Positions 1 to 10,916 of a DNA stretch of 64,000 nt are shown one piece after another. The position numbers were made by a program, and so were the translations under genes. The notes beneath the pieces are model-generated. The model worked only from the letters and a program-made list of their open reading frames with translations. It was not told the DNA's origin and made no database searches. Positions within the stretch are counted from its first letter, which is position 1; each line of letters opens with the position of its first letter. Source of the stretch: Lineus longissimus (taxonomy: Eukaryota > Nemertea > Pilidiophora > Heteronemertea > Lineidae). The stretch covers positions 16,554,001 through 16,618,000 of the forward strand of contig NC_088321.1 in NCBI RefSeq assembly GCF_910592395.1, read 5' to 3'.

Positions 1-141
1 TCAGATGATGAACAAGGTTGTGGCGTCGGTCCAAAGGATAGCCTCTGATTTCTCCAGGCCCACAAAACTAGACGATAACAAAAACTTGTCATCGACCTCA
101 AAATGCCAATTTACCTAAATACGTCGCTTCAACGTTGATCC

Positions 142-2280
142 GATCGCCGCGCCATCTCCAGGCAGACAGGAAGAACTGAATCACTGTAGAAAGTATTTCA
201 GTTCTTCAAATTTAACAGAGATGGCGCGGCGATCGATTATACAGCGAACGCGCAAAATAAATGAACTCTCAGGTGCCGGGTTTAGGATGTATGTATCAGA
301 GGAATCTGGACACTTAGGGAGGGCATTTGTTCAGTGAGGTGGCTTGATATGACCAATCAGATGATGAACAAGGTTGTGACGTCAGTCCAAAGGATAGCCT
401 CTGATTCCTCGAGGCCCACAAAACTTGACGATAACAAAAACTTGTCATCGACCTCAAAAACTTCCAAATGAAAATAACAGGATATATGTTTCAATACCAT
501 GAATTTATTTTTGAATGATTAAAATACAGGTTATGTACACACACATAGACATGTACTCTTTTCCAAGTGATGATCAAAAACCACCACCAACCACCGAATA
601 CCTGGCCATTCTTGACTACCAAACGCTTCATTAAATGCAAGACTTGATTCAGTTTGCAGTATGTCAGAATGGCAATGATTATATGGTGTCCCTGCTACTT
701 GGTCTTCGACCAGTTTATTCGTCGTCTCTGTTGCAAAAGTTATCATCAGTAGGCCTATGATTCCGATTATTTGTCACATAGGCCTACATCACATACAGAA
801 CATCTTAGATGGCGTTCGACTACCTCAGCGTCAGGAGTCTACCTTGGGCAACGCACGGGAGCGAGAAGTTTTGGGCAGCCGTAGCGGCCCCTATCCGATT
901 TACATGAATACGTCGCTTCAACGTTGATCCGATCGCCGCGCCATCTCCAGGCAAACAGAAGAACTGAAACACTGCAGAAAGTATTTCAGTTCCTCATGTT
1001 TAACAGAGATGGCGCGGCGATCGATTATACAGCGAACGCGCAAAATAATGACCTCTCAGGTGCCGGGTTTAGGATGTACTAGCATAGTACCCGTCCTGTG
1101 GACGGGTTATTGAGGGGATTTGTCTCCCGTAGTGCATGGCAATTTTGGAAGTCCCCAAAACCACTGACGAAATGTAATGTATTGATGTATACATCATGGC
1201 TCGGATTTCCCCGTCAAATTCGTTTTCCAAGTAATTCCAAGTTTACATATTATCAAAACAACATTCTACATATAACCATAGATGACTTCCTACTACGAAA
1301 AACAACCTCTTCCCTCCCAATTTCGAGAACACTCCGGACAAACCTCACCACTTTCTCCTACACAGTGTTCTTGCGGCCCCTCCGGAGAAATTCCAAGGGG
1401 GCTACAGAATTAGACAACAACAACAAAATCGGGAATTCCCCATACCGGGAATCCCCATTTCTCAATCCCAAGAGAACAATGTACAGGTGTCCTCGCGGCC
1501 CTTTCGGAGAAATTTCCGGCAGCAGCGGATTTCATTAGCCCGACAAAAACGGGGAATCCCGATTTCACATTCCCCCAACACCACTGACGAACTGCAATGT
1601 TTCATTCAATACCATGAATTTATTTCTGAACAATTGAAATACTGATTATGTAAACTGTTCCGTGGTGACCATCAAAAAGCCCTACCACCAACCACCGAAT
1701 ACCTGGCCATTCATTACTACCAAACGCGTCATTAGATGCAAGACTTGATTCAGTTTGCAGCATGATTGGTTGGTGGTGTGCAGTTTTCTGAAGGTCGATC
1801 CCTACTTAATAAAAATTACCCTTCGCTAAGGTACTATTAGGTATTTGTAGGGTATTGTAGGTAAATTAGGGGGTAATTTGACCAAATGTATGAAAATCTG
1901 GGAATCTGGAATCTGGGCAAATCACAGGTATGTCAGGATAGCTTATAAGGTGTCCCTGCTTCTTGGTCTTCGACCAGTTTATTCGTCGTCTGTTGCAAAA
2001 GCTATCATTAGTATGATTCCAATTATTTGTCACACAGTCCTACATCACAAACAAAACGTCTTAGATGGCGTTCGACTACCTCAGCCTCAGGAGTTTACCC
2101 TGGGCAACCGAAGGGAGTGAGAATATTTGGGCAGCCGTAACGGCCCTTATCCGATTTACATAAATACGTCGCTTCAACGTTGATCCGATCGCCGCGCCAT
2201 CTCCAGGCAAACAGACGAACTGAAACACTGTAGAAAGTATTTCAGTTCTTCAAATTTAACAGAGATGGCGCGGCGATCGA
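142..2280 (+). repeat. Duplicated block, copy 1 (hairpin-A-hairpin-B-hairpin)
   Basis: This block aligns with 6051-8172 at an offset of about 5.89 kb with only scattered substitutions and small indels. It includes a ~0.5-kb module-B segment (about 1080-1600) that replaces the sequence found at the same place in other modules. An open frame at 1098-1538 in copy 1 runs on to 7524 in copy 2 because copy 1 has TAG where copy 2 has CAG. The frame shows no domain or plausible codon pattern, so I do not call a gene. Confidence 0.8.
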
Positions 2281-2326
2281 TTATACAGCGAACGCGCAAA
2301 ATAATGAACTCTCACTCTCAGGTGCC

Positions 2327-2498
2327 GGTGTAACATCTGTGGTTGTTCCCCATGTTTCAGTGTTTCCAAACAATAGGTAGAGAGACCATGACTTTTCAAT
2401 AGGGGAGATACACAGAAAAACTCGTCAATCTATTTTTGAGCGTTCCCAAACAATGAGGGGAAACACTCAAAAGCAGAAACACTCAAAAACGTTACACC
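2327..2498 (+). mobile_element. Small TIR element (MITE-like), orientation 1
   Basis: A 172-bp insert with ends GGTGTAAC and GTTACACC sits between GGTGCC and GGTTTACGATG. Sibling modules without it read GGTGCCGGGTTTAGGATG, which gives an empty site. It has no ORF. The same element, inverted, is at 9000-9159. A 17-bp tract near its right end is partly duplicated in this copy only. Confidence 0.7.
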
Positions 2499-2891
2499 TG
2501 GTTTACGATGTAGGTATAGGAGGAATCTGGGCAGATCACTTAGGGAGGGCATTTGTTCAGTGAGGTGGCTTGATATGACCAATCAGATGATGAACAAGGT
2601 TGTGACGTCGGTCCACAGGATAGCCTCTGATTTCTCCAGGCCCACAAAACTAGACAATAACAAAAACTTGTCATCGACCTCAAAATGCCAACCAGTTTAT
2701 TCGTCGTCTGTTGCACAAGTTATCATCAGTATGATTCCGATTATTTGTCACATAGGCCTACATCACAAACAAAACATCTTAGATGGCGTTCGACTACCTC
2801 AGCCTCAGGAGTCTACGCTGGGCAACCGACGGGAGTGAGAATTTTTGGGCAGCCGTAACGGCCCCTATCCGATTTACATAAATACATCGCT

Positions 2892-5117
2892 ACATAACAT
2901 AACATAACATAACATAACATAATTTATTTCTCTCCAAAAAACCCTTTCGGGTATAAGAGGTTACATGATTTAACATTTACATATGGTGGACCAAGCTGAT
3001 GAATTCTTTACAAAAACTATGAATATTGTCTAAGTTTACCCGGGAACATTTAGTCATAATGCGATGGAAAAATTCATGATAAAAAACCTGAGGTAATTCT
3101 TTTAAGTTTGGAAACAACCTTACTCGCATGTGACGGAAATACGGACATGTAATAAAATAATGAAGTTCGTCTCTTACACAAACCTGGTCACAAAGACCAC
3201 AAATATTTTCTGCAGTTTCATTTCTATACATTCTGGTTACTGTTTCTGGGAATTTTATAGATCCAGTACGAAATTTACAAATACTGACCGTTTGATATAA
3301 TGGTAATTTTTTAACATAGGGCTCCATATTCAGGTTTTGTTTAAACATTCTATAAATTATACATCTGAAATCGTTATTTACCTCGTTTCTCCATAGTTGT
3401 TCACACTGGTCTCTCATTATCTGTTCAACTACAATTTTCAGTTCTCGTAGGGACAAAACCTCGGGAGTATACCAAATTTGAGTGAGGCCACAGCCGTCTA
3501 GAACAGTTTTCACACTTTTACACCAGCCTTGGTTTAAATAACCCTTGTCTAAATGCTCCCTAGTTATGTTATAAAAGATATAAGCCCATTTATCTGTTTT
3601 TCCAATTCTGAGTCTGTTCCAAAAAGATAACATTCGCACGGCTATGTGAATCTTCAAAGAGTGTCGCCCAAGTTCTCCCATTACCATTACTGTAGGAGTT
3701 CTTAACGGTAATCGTAGCAAATATTTGCAAAATTTAACTTGTACACGGTCCAGCAACTCGGTGTTTTGGTTACCCCACACCTCACTACCGTATAGCAAAA
3801 CTGGTGTGACTACTTTGTCAAATATGTCTAGACTCAATTCGACCGTAAGAGAAAGTCTTCTACACGCTCTCAGTACACCAAACATGGCTTTCATACCTTT
3901 ATTATATCTATCTTTTATTGCCCTCGCAAAATTTCCATTATATGAGAATGTTACGCCTAAGTATGTGAAATGGTCTACCAACTCGACCCTACCCCCATTA
4001 TATCTAAATTCCGGTATATTTACTCTAAGCTTTCCCCGAGAAAAAATCATTGCCTTGGTTTTCTTAATATTTACGATCAGATGCCACTCCTCACAGTAAT
4101 CGTGCAATAAGTTCAGGGCGTTTTGTAACTCGTTAGGATCATCTGCCATAAGAATCATATCGTCCGCATACGATAATATTGCCAGCTTCAAAAAAATCTC
4201 CAAGTTGTCTAAAAACTCACATCGGCTATTGATATGTAAATCAGAAGGACCATTAAAACCATGGTCGTTCAAAAAAATTTCAAAATCGTTTAGATATAAC
4301 GCAAATAAGAGTGGCGACATATTTTCGCCCTGCCTAACCCCTATGGAACACGGAAAATAATCTGATCTATTATTGTTAATCTGAACACACGATTTCGCTT
4401 TATCATACATATTTACCATGACATTCAATATTTTACCGTTTATACCATTTCCAATAAGTTTACGCCAAAGTCCTAACCTCCATATTTTATCGAAAGCTTG
4501 TTTGAAATCAATAAATACCACATATAAGCGTTTGCCCTTACTCAAATACAAATCAATCAAACACTTCAGAACAAAAACATTGTCCATGGTAGAGTAACCT
4601 GATCTGAAACCTGTTTGTTCTTCACCTAATACCTCGTGTAAATTCACATACTCGTCTAACCTGCTATTTAAAATAGCTGTGAACAATTTACCTAAACAGC
4701 TTAATAAAGTAATACCTCTGTAATTCTCACCCTTTGTTCTATCACCCTTTTTCTTATAGATTGGTTTTATAATGCCATTAATCCAATTTGTCGGTATGCA
4801 TCCACTGTCCAAAATTCTGTTAAACAAATTATAATAAAAATCTATTAAATACTCCCCGGTGTTAATGATAAGTTCGTTTGTAATACCGTCAACTCCACTG
4901 GCCTTTCTCCGCTTCAATTTTCTTATTTGGGTCAAAATTTCCCCCCTCTCTATCTGCCTATTCAACACTTCATCTCCCCTGTTTATCTGCTCAGTAGTCA
5001 TCTCGAAACTTTCGTCGGCCACATTCCCAGCATTTAATTCTTTAAAATGATTTTGTAAAGTGTCGAGCATATTATCAGGTATTCTATCTTGTTCATTTCC
5101 CCTAACATTCAAGATCT
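2892..5117 (-). mobile_element. 5'-truncated non-LTR retrotransposon (LINE)
   Basis: A minus-strand LINE whose 3' end is at 2892 with a pentamer tail (ATGTT repeats on the minus strand, about 2892-2921) preceded by AATAAA-like sequence. It carries a reverse-transcriptase ORF (2977-5112) but no upstream endonuclease region, so it is 5'-truncated. It interrupts the conserved linker between 'AATACATCGCT' (ends 2891) and 'CAACGTTGATCC' (from 5119). The unoccupied version is visible at 9541-9566. I cannot assign a clade with certainty. Confidence 0.85.
2977..5112 (-). CDS. LINE reverse transcriptase ORF (711 aa, N-terminally truncated)
   Basis: Encodes the reverse-transcriptase and C-terminal part of a non-LTR retrotransposon polyprotein, which in this class copies element RNA at a nicked target site. 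Visible motifs: KASGVDGI near residue 70, a KKGDRTKGENYRGI block near 121-134, FIDFKQAFD at about 200-208 (first catalytic Asp region), QGENMSPLLF at 261-270, and the catalytic YADD at 315-318. A Cys/His knuckle of form C-x2-C-x9-H-x4-C lies at 638-656, typical of C-terminal domains in several LINE clades. No APE-type or restriction-type endonuclease domain is present. A TGA directly precedes the first Met, so this Met is only the first available codon, not a native start. The frame is intact over all RT motifs and two other fragments in this window are almost identical to its C-terminus, so the family was recently active. Confidence 0.9.
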   Translation of the reverse strand: MNVRGNEQDRIPDNMLDTLQNHFKELNAGNVADESFEMTTEQINRGDEVLNRQIERGEILTQIRKLKRRKASGVDGITNELIINTGEYLIDFYYNLFNRILDSGCIPTNWINGIIKPIYKKKGDRTKGENYRGITLLSCLGKLFTAILNSRLDEYVNLHEVLGEEQTGFRSGYSTMDNVFVLKCLIDLYLSKGKRLYVVFIDFKQAFDKIWRLGLWRKLIGNGINGKILNVMVNMYDKAKSCVQINNNRSDYFPCSIGVRQGENMSPLLFALYLNDFEIFLNDHGFNGPSDLHINSRCEFLDNLEIFLKLAILSYADDMILMADDPNELQNALNLLHDYCEEWHLIVNIKKTKAMIFSRGKLRVNIPEFRYNGGRVELVDHFTYLGVTFSYNGNFARAIKDRYNKGMKAMFGVLRACRRLSLTVELSLDIFDKVVTPVLLYGSEVWGNQNTELLDRVQVKFCKYLLRLPLRTPTVMVMGELGRHSLKIHIAVRMLSFWNRLRIGKTDKWAYIFYNITREHLDKGYLNQGWCKSVKTVLDGCGLTQIWYTPEVLSLRELKIVVEQIMRDQCEQLWRNEVNNDFRCIIYRMFKQNLNMEPYVKKLPLYQTVSICKFRTGSIKFPETVTRMYRNETAENICGLCDQVCVRDELHYFITCPYFRHMRVRLFPNLKELPQVFYHEFFHRIMTKCSRVNLDNIHSFCKEFISLVHHM

Positions 5118-6050
5118 ACAACGTTGATCCGATCGTCGCGCCATCTCCAGGCAAACAGAAGAACTGAAACGATGTAGAAAGTATTTCAGTTCTTCAAATT
5201 TAACAGAGATGGCGCGGCGATCGATTATACAGCGAACGTGCAAAATAATGAACTCTCTGGTGCCGGGTTTAGGATGTATGTATCAGAGGAATCTGGGCAC
5301 TTAGGGAGGGCATTTGTTCAGTGAGGTGGCTTGATATGACCAATCAGATGATGAACAAGGTTGTGACGTCGGTCCACAGGATAGCCTCTGATTCCTCGAG
5401 GCCCACAAAACTAGACAAAAACTTGTCATCGACCTCAAAAAGGTCAACATGCAAACTTCCAAATGAATTTAATTCTGAACAATCAGAGTACAGGTTATGT
5501 ACACACACATAGGCATGTACACTTTTCCAAGTGACGATTAAAAAGTTCCACCACCAACTACCGAATACCTGGCTATTCATTACTACCAAACGCTTCATTG
5601 AATGCAAGATTTGATTCAGTTTGCAGCATAATTGGTTGGTGGTATGCTGTTTTTTGAAGGTCGATCCTTAAAAAATTACCCTTGACTAAGGTACTGTTAG
5701 GTATTTGTAGGGTATTGTAGGTAAAGTAGGGGGTAATTTGGACAAATGTATGAAAATCTGGGAATCTGGAATCTGGGCAAATCACTGGTATGTCAGGATG
5801 GCTTATAAGGTGTCCCTGCTACTTGGTCTTCGACCAGTTTATTCGTCGTCTGTTGCACAAGTTATCTTCAGTATGATTCCGATTATATGTCACATAGTCC
5901 TACATCACAAACAGAACGTCTTAGATGGCGTTCGACTACCTCAGCCTCAGGATCGAGTCTACCCTGTGCAACCGACGGGACCGAGAGTATTTGGGCAGCC
6001 GTAACGGCCCTTATCCGATTTACATAAATACGTCGCTTCAACGTTGATCC

Positions 6051-8172
6051 GATCGCCGCGCCATCTCCAGGCAAACAGACGAACTGAAACACTGTCGAAA
6101 GTATTTCAGTTCTTCAAATTTAACAGAGATGGCGCGGCGATCGATTATACAGCGAACACGCAAAATAAATGAACTCTCAGGTGCCGGGTTTAGGATGTAT
6201 GTATCAGAGGAATCTGGGCACTTAGGGAGGGCATTTGTTCAGTGAGGTGGCTTGATATGACCAATCAGATGATGAACAAGGTTGTGACGTCGGTCCACAG
6301 GATAGCCTCTGATTTCTCCAGGCCCACGAAACTTGACGATAACAAAAACTTGTCATCGACCTCAAAAAGGTCAACATGCAAACTTCAAAATGAATTTATT
6401 TCTGAACAATTAGAGTACAGGTTATGTACACACACATAGGCATGTACTCTTTTCCAAGTGACGAAAAGCCCCACCACCAACCGCCAACCAGCGAATACCT
6501 GGCCATTCTTGACTACGCTTCATTAAATGCAGGACTTGATTCAGTTTGCAGTATGTCAGAATGGCAATGATTATATGATGTCCCTGCTACTTGGTCTGCG
6601 ACCAGTTTATTCGTCGTCTCTGTTGCAAAAGTTATCATCAGTAGGCCTATGATTCCGATTATTTGTCACATAGGCCTACATCACATACAAAACATCTTAG
6701 ATGGCGACTACCTCAGCGTCAGGAGTCTACCTTGGGCAACGGACGGGAGCGAGAGGTTTGGGCAGCCGTAGCGGCCCCTATCCGATTTACATGAATACGT
6801 CGCTTCAACGTTGATCCGATCGCCGCGCCATCTCCAGGCAAACAGAAGAACTGAAACACTGCAGAAAGTATTTCAGTTCCTCATGTTTAACAGAGATGGC
6901 GCGGCGATCGATTATACAGCGAACGCGCAAAATAATGACCTCTCAGGTGCCGGGTTTAGGATGTACTAGCATAGTACCCGTCCTGTGGACGGGTTATTGA
7001 GGGGATTTGTCTCCCGTAGTGCATGGCAATTTTGGAAGTCCCCAAAACCACTGACGAAATGTAATGTATTGATGTATACATCTTGGCTCGGATTTCCCCG
7101 TCAAATTCGTTTTCCAAGTAATTCCAAGTTTACATATTATCAAAACAACATTCTACATATAACCATAGATGACTTCCTACTACGAAAAACAACCTCTTCC
7201 CTCCCAATTTCGAGAACACTCCGGACAAACCTCACCACTTTCTCCTACACAGTGTTCTTGCGGCCCCTCCGGAGAAATTCCAAGGGGGCTACAGAATTAG
7301 ACAACAACAACAAAATCGGGAATTCCCCATACCGGGAATCCCCATTTCTCAATCCCAAGAGAACAATGTACAGGTGTCCTCGCGGCCCTTTCGGAGAAAT
7401 TTCCGGCAGCAGCGGATTTCATCAGCCCGACAAAAACGGGGAATCCCGATTTCACATTCCCCCAACACCACTGACGAACTGCAATGTTTCATTCAATACC
7501 ATGAATTTATTTCTGAACAATTGAAATACTGATTATGTAAACTGTTCCGTGGTGACCAACAAAAAGCCCTACCACCAAACACCGAATACCTGGCCATTCA
7601 TTACTACCAAACGCGTCATTAGATGCAAGACTTGATTCAGTTTGCAGCATGATTGGTTGGTGGTGTGCAGTTTTCTGAAGGTCGATCACTACTTAATAAA
7701 AATTACCCTTCGCTAAGGTACTATTAGGTATTTGTAGGGTATTGTAGGTAAATTAGGGGGTAATTTGACCAAATGTATGAAAATCTGGGAATCTGGAATC
7801 TGGGCAAATCACAGGTATGTCAGGATGGCTTTCCTTATAAGGTGTCCCTGCTACTTGGTCTTCGACCAGTTTATTCGTCGTCTGTTGCAAAAGCTGTCAT
7901 TAGTATGATTCCAATTATTTGTCACACAGTCCTACATCACAAACAAAACGTCTTAGATGGCGTTCGACTACCTCAGCCTCAGGAGTCTACCCTGGGCAAC
8001 CGACGGGAGTGAGAATATTTGGGCAGCCGTAACGGCCCTTATCCGATTTACATAAATACGTCGCTTCAACGTTGATCCGATCGCCGCGCCATCTCCAGGC
8101 AAACAGACGAACTGAAACACTGTAGAAAGTATTTCAGTTCTTCAAATTTAACAGAGATGGCGCGGCGATCGA
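6051..8172 (+). repeat. Duplicated block, copy 2
   Basis: Second copy of the block at 142-2280, in the same orientation. Differences seen include a small deletion around 6530 (loss of 'CAAA' near ACTACCAAACGC) and isolated point changes. The order of features is identical, which indicates a segmental tandem duplication rather than independent insertions. Confidence 0.8.
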
Positions 8173-8999
8173 TTATACAGCGAACGCAAATAATGAACTC
8201 TCAGGTGCCGGGTTTAGGATGTATGTATCAGAGGAATCTGGACACTTAGGGAGGGCATTTGGGCATTCAGTGAGGTGGCTTGATATGACCAATCAGATGA
8301 TGAACAAGGTTGTGAGGTCGGTCCAAAGGATAGCCTCTGATTCCTCAAGGCCCACAAAACTTGACGATAACAAAAACTTGTCATCGACCTCAAAAAGGTC
8401 AACATGCAAACTTCAAAATGAATTTATTTCTGAACAATTAGAGTACAGGTTATGTACACACACATAGGCATGTACTCTTTTCCAAGTGACGAAAAGCCCC
8501 ACCACCAACCGCCAACCAGCGAATACCTGGCCATTCTTGACTACCAAACGCTTCATTAAATGCAAGACTTGATTCAGTTTGCAGTATGTCAGAATGGCAA
8601 TGATTATATGGTGTCCCTGCTACTTGGTCTTCGACCAGTTTATTCGTCGTCTCTGTTGCAAAAGTTATCATCAGTAGGCCTATGATTCCGATTATTTGTC
8701 ACATAGGCCTACATCACATACAAAACATCTTAGATGGCGTTCGACTACCTCAGCGTCAGGAGTCTACCTTGGGCAACCGACGGGAGCGAGAAGTTTTAAG
8801 CAGCCGTAGCGGCCCCTATCCGATTTTATACAGGAATACGTCGCTTCAGCGGTGATCCGATCACCACGCCATCTCCAGGCAAACAGGAAGAACCGAAACA
8901 CTGCAGAAAGTATTTCAGTTCTTCAAGTTTAACAGAGATGGCGCGGCGATCGATTATACAGCGAACGCGCAAAATAATGAACTCTCACTCTCGGGTGCC

Positions 9000-9159
9000 G
9001 GTGTAATATATGTGAGTGTTTCCCTTCATTGTTTGGGAACGCTCAAAAATAGATTGACAAGTTTTTCTGTGTATCCCCCCTATTGAAAAGTCGTGGTCTC
9101 CCTAGCTGCCTATTGTTTGGAAACACTGACACATGGGGAACAACCACAGATGTTACACC
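9000..9159 (-). mobile_element. Small TIR element (MITE-like), inverted orientation
   Basis: This 160-bp segment is the reverse complement of 2327-2498 (same internal blocks in opposite order, for example GTTTGGGAACGCTC near the left end here). The flanking modules are in the same orientation at both loci. The ends are again GGTGTAA and GTTACACC. Confidence 0.7.
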
Positions 9160-10886
9160 GGGTTTACGATGTAGGTATAGGAGGAATCTGGGCAGATCAC
9201 TTAGGGAGGGCATTTGTTCAGTGAGGTGGCTTGATATGACCAATCAGAAGATGAACAAGGTTGTGACGTCGGTCCACAGGATAGCCTATGATTTCTCCAG
9301 GCCCACAAAACTAGACAATAACAAAAAATTGTCATCGACCTCAAAATGCCAACCAGTTTATTCGTCGTCTGTTGCACAAGTTATCATCAGCATGATTCCG
9401 ATTATTTGTCACATAGGCCTACATCACAAACAAAACGTCTCAGATGGCGTTCGAGTGCCTCAGCCTCAGGAGTCTACGCTGGGCAACCGACGGGAGTGAG
9501 AATTTTTGGGCAGCCGTAACGGCCCCTATCCGATTTACATAAATACATCGCTTCAACGTTGATCCGATCATCGCGCCATCTCCAGGCAAACAGAAGAACT
9601 GAAACGATGTAGAAAGTATTTCAGTTCTTCAAATTTAACAGAGATGGCGCGGCGATCGATTATACAGCGAACGCGCAAAATAGATGATTTCTCAGGTGCC
9701 GGGTTTAGGATGTATGTATCAGAGGAATCTGGGCACTTAGGGAGGGCATTTGTTCAGTGAGGTGGCTTGATATGACCAATCAGATGATGAACAAGGTTGT
9801 GACGTCAGTCCAAAGGATAGCCTCTGATTCCTCGAGGCCCACAAAACTAGTGTGCAATTTTCTGAAGGTTGATGCCTTGTAAAAGAAAATACCCATTGGC
9901 TAAGGAACAGTAAAGTATTTGTAGGGAATTGTAGGTAAATTAGGGGGTAATTTACAGCAATACGTCGCTTATACGTTGATCCGATCGCCGCGCCATCTCT
10001 AGGCAGAAAAAAGGACTGAAATATGTCCGAAAGTATTTCAGTTCTTCAAGTTTAACAGAGATGGCGCGGCGATCGATTATGCTGCGAAAGTGCAAAATAA
10101 TGACCACTCAGGTGCCGTTGCGGTCTTCACATGACGACAGTGCATGTATCATTTTCACTGAACTTCCGAAGACCGGCGACACCATGCTTTTATTCGAAGT
10201 TTAGTTCAGGATGTAGGTATATGAGGAATCTGGGCACTTAGGGGGGGCATTTGTTCAGTGAGGTGGCTTGATATGACCAATCAGATGATGAACAAGGTTG
10301 TGACGTCAGTCCAAAGGATAGCCTCTGATTTCTCCAGGCCCACAAAACTTGACGATAACAAAAACTTGTCATCGACCTCAAAAAGGCCAACATGCAAACT
10401 TCCAAATGAAAATAACAGAATATATGTTTCAATACCATGAATTTATTTCTGAACAATTAAAATACAGGTTATGTACACACACATAGACATGTACACTTTT
10501 CCAAGTGACGATCGGAAAGCCCCACCACCAATCACCAAATACCATTCATGACTACCAAACGCTTCATTAAATGCAAGACTTGATTCAGTTAGCAGCATGA
10601 TTGGTTGATGGTATGCGGCTTTCTGAAGGTGCTTAACATTTCCCAGCAGGTGTATGAATGGTTTCTATGGTGTTCTGGTAGACATGGTCTCCAACAATGT
10701 ATTTAGGGTTTTCCTTTGTATGGAGTCATTGGTATCGAGTATCGCCATTCAGTGATTTGTGAAAAACACTTTATCTGCCTCTTTACAAATTTCGAGAATG
10801 TCTCTTTAAAATGAAAGCTTTTGTCCAATTTTGAATGATCAGAATATCTCCTGTTGACCCTTACTGATGTAACAGTTGGCCTTGCA

Positions 10887-10916
10887 TCAGTGACTTTCAC
10901 CTTTTTTGCCAGCAAC
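10887..10916 (-). CDS. TXNL1: TXNL1 exon 7 (C-terminus and stop)
   Basis: Thirty bases encoding VAGKKGESH and TGA. The GKKGESH ending is conserved in the family, which secures this very short exon. The 3' UTR continues toward 10640; I see no clear polyadenylation signal before the repeat, whose TTTATT at 10442-10447 could act as AATAAA. Confidence 0.9.
   Translation of the reverse strand, partial: VAGKKGESH

Larger units (their letters stand above)
1..10640. repeat. Composite repeat array of hairpin-separated modules
   Basis: The stretch is built from ten copies of a ~94-bp hairpin and recurring linkers. Hairpins lie at about 142-236, 931-1024, 2187-2280, 5131-5224, 6051-6144, 6818-6911, 8079-8172, 8859-8953, 9566-9659 and 9983-10076. 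Each has 17-bp outer arms GATCGCCGCGCCATCTC and its complement, plus a weaker inner pair around AACTGAAA / AAGTATTTCAGTT. By linker similarity the order is A (237-930), B (1025-2186), C (2281-5130, LINE-bearing), D (5225-6050), A (6145-6817), B (6912-8078), A (8173-8858), C (8954-9565), then shorter linkers. Most linkers start near 'ACTCTCAGGTGCC' and end near 'CGTCGCTTCAACGTTGATCC'. No linker encodes a recognisable protein; short ORFs here are incidental. The left edge is cut by the window. Confidence 0.85.

Noticed and set aside
1098-1538. 146-aa ORF (and 179-aa version at 6985-7524)
   Set aside because: It lies in a duplicated repeat module, has no recognisable domain, is closed by a point difference in one copy and has no promoter or splice context.
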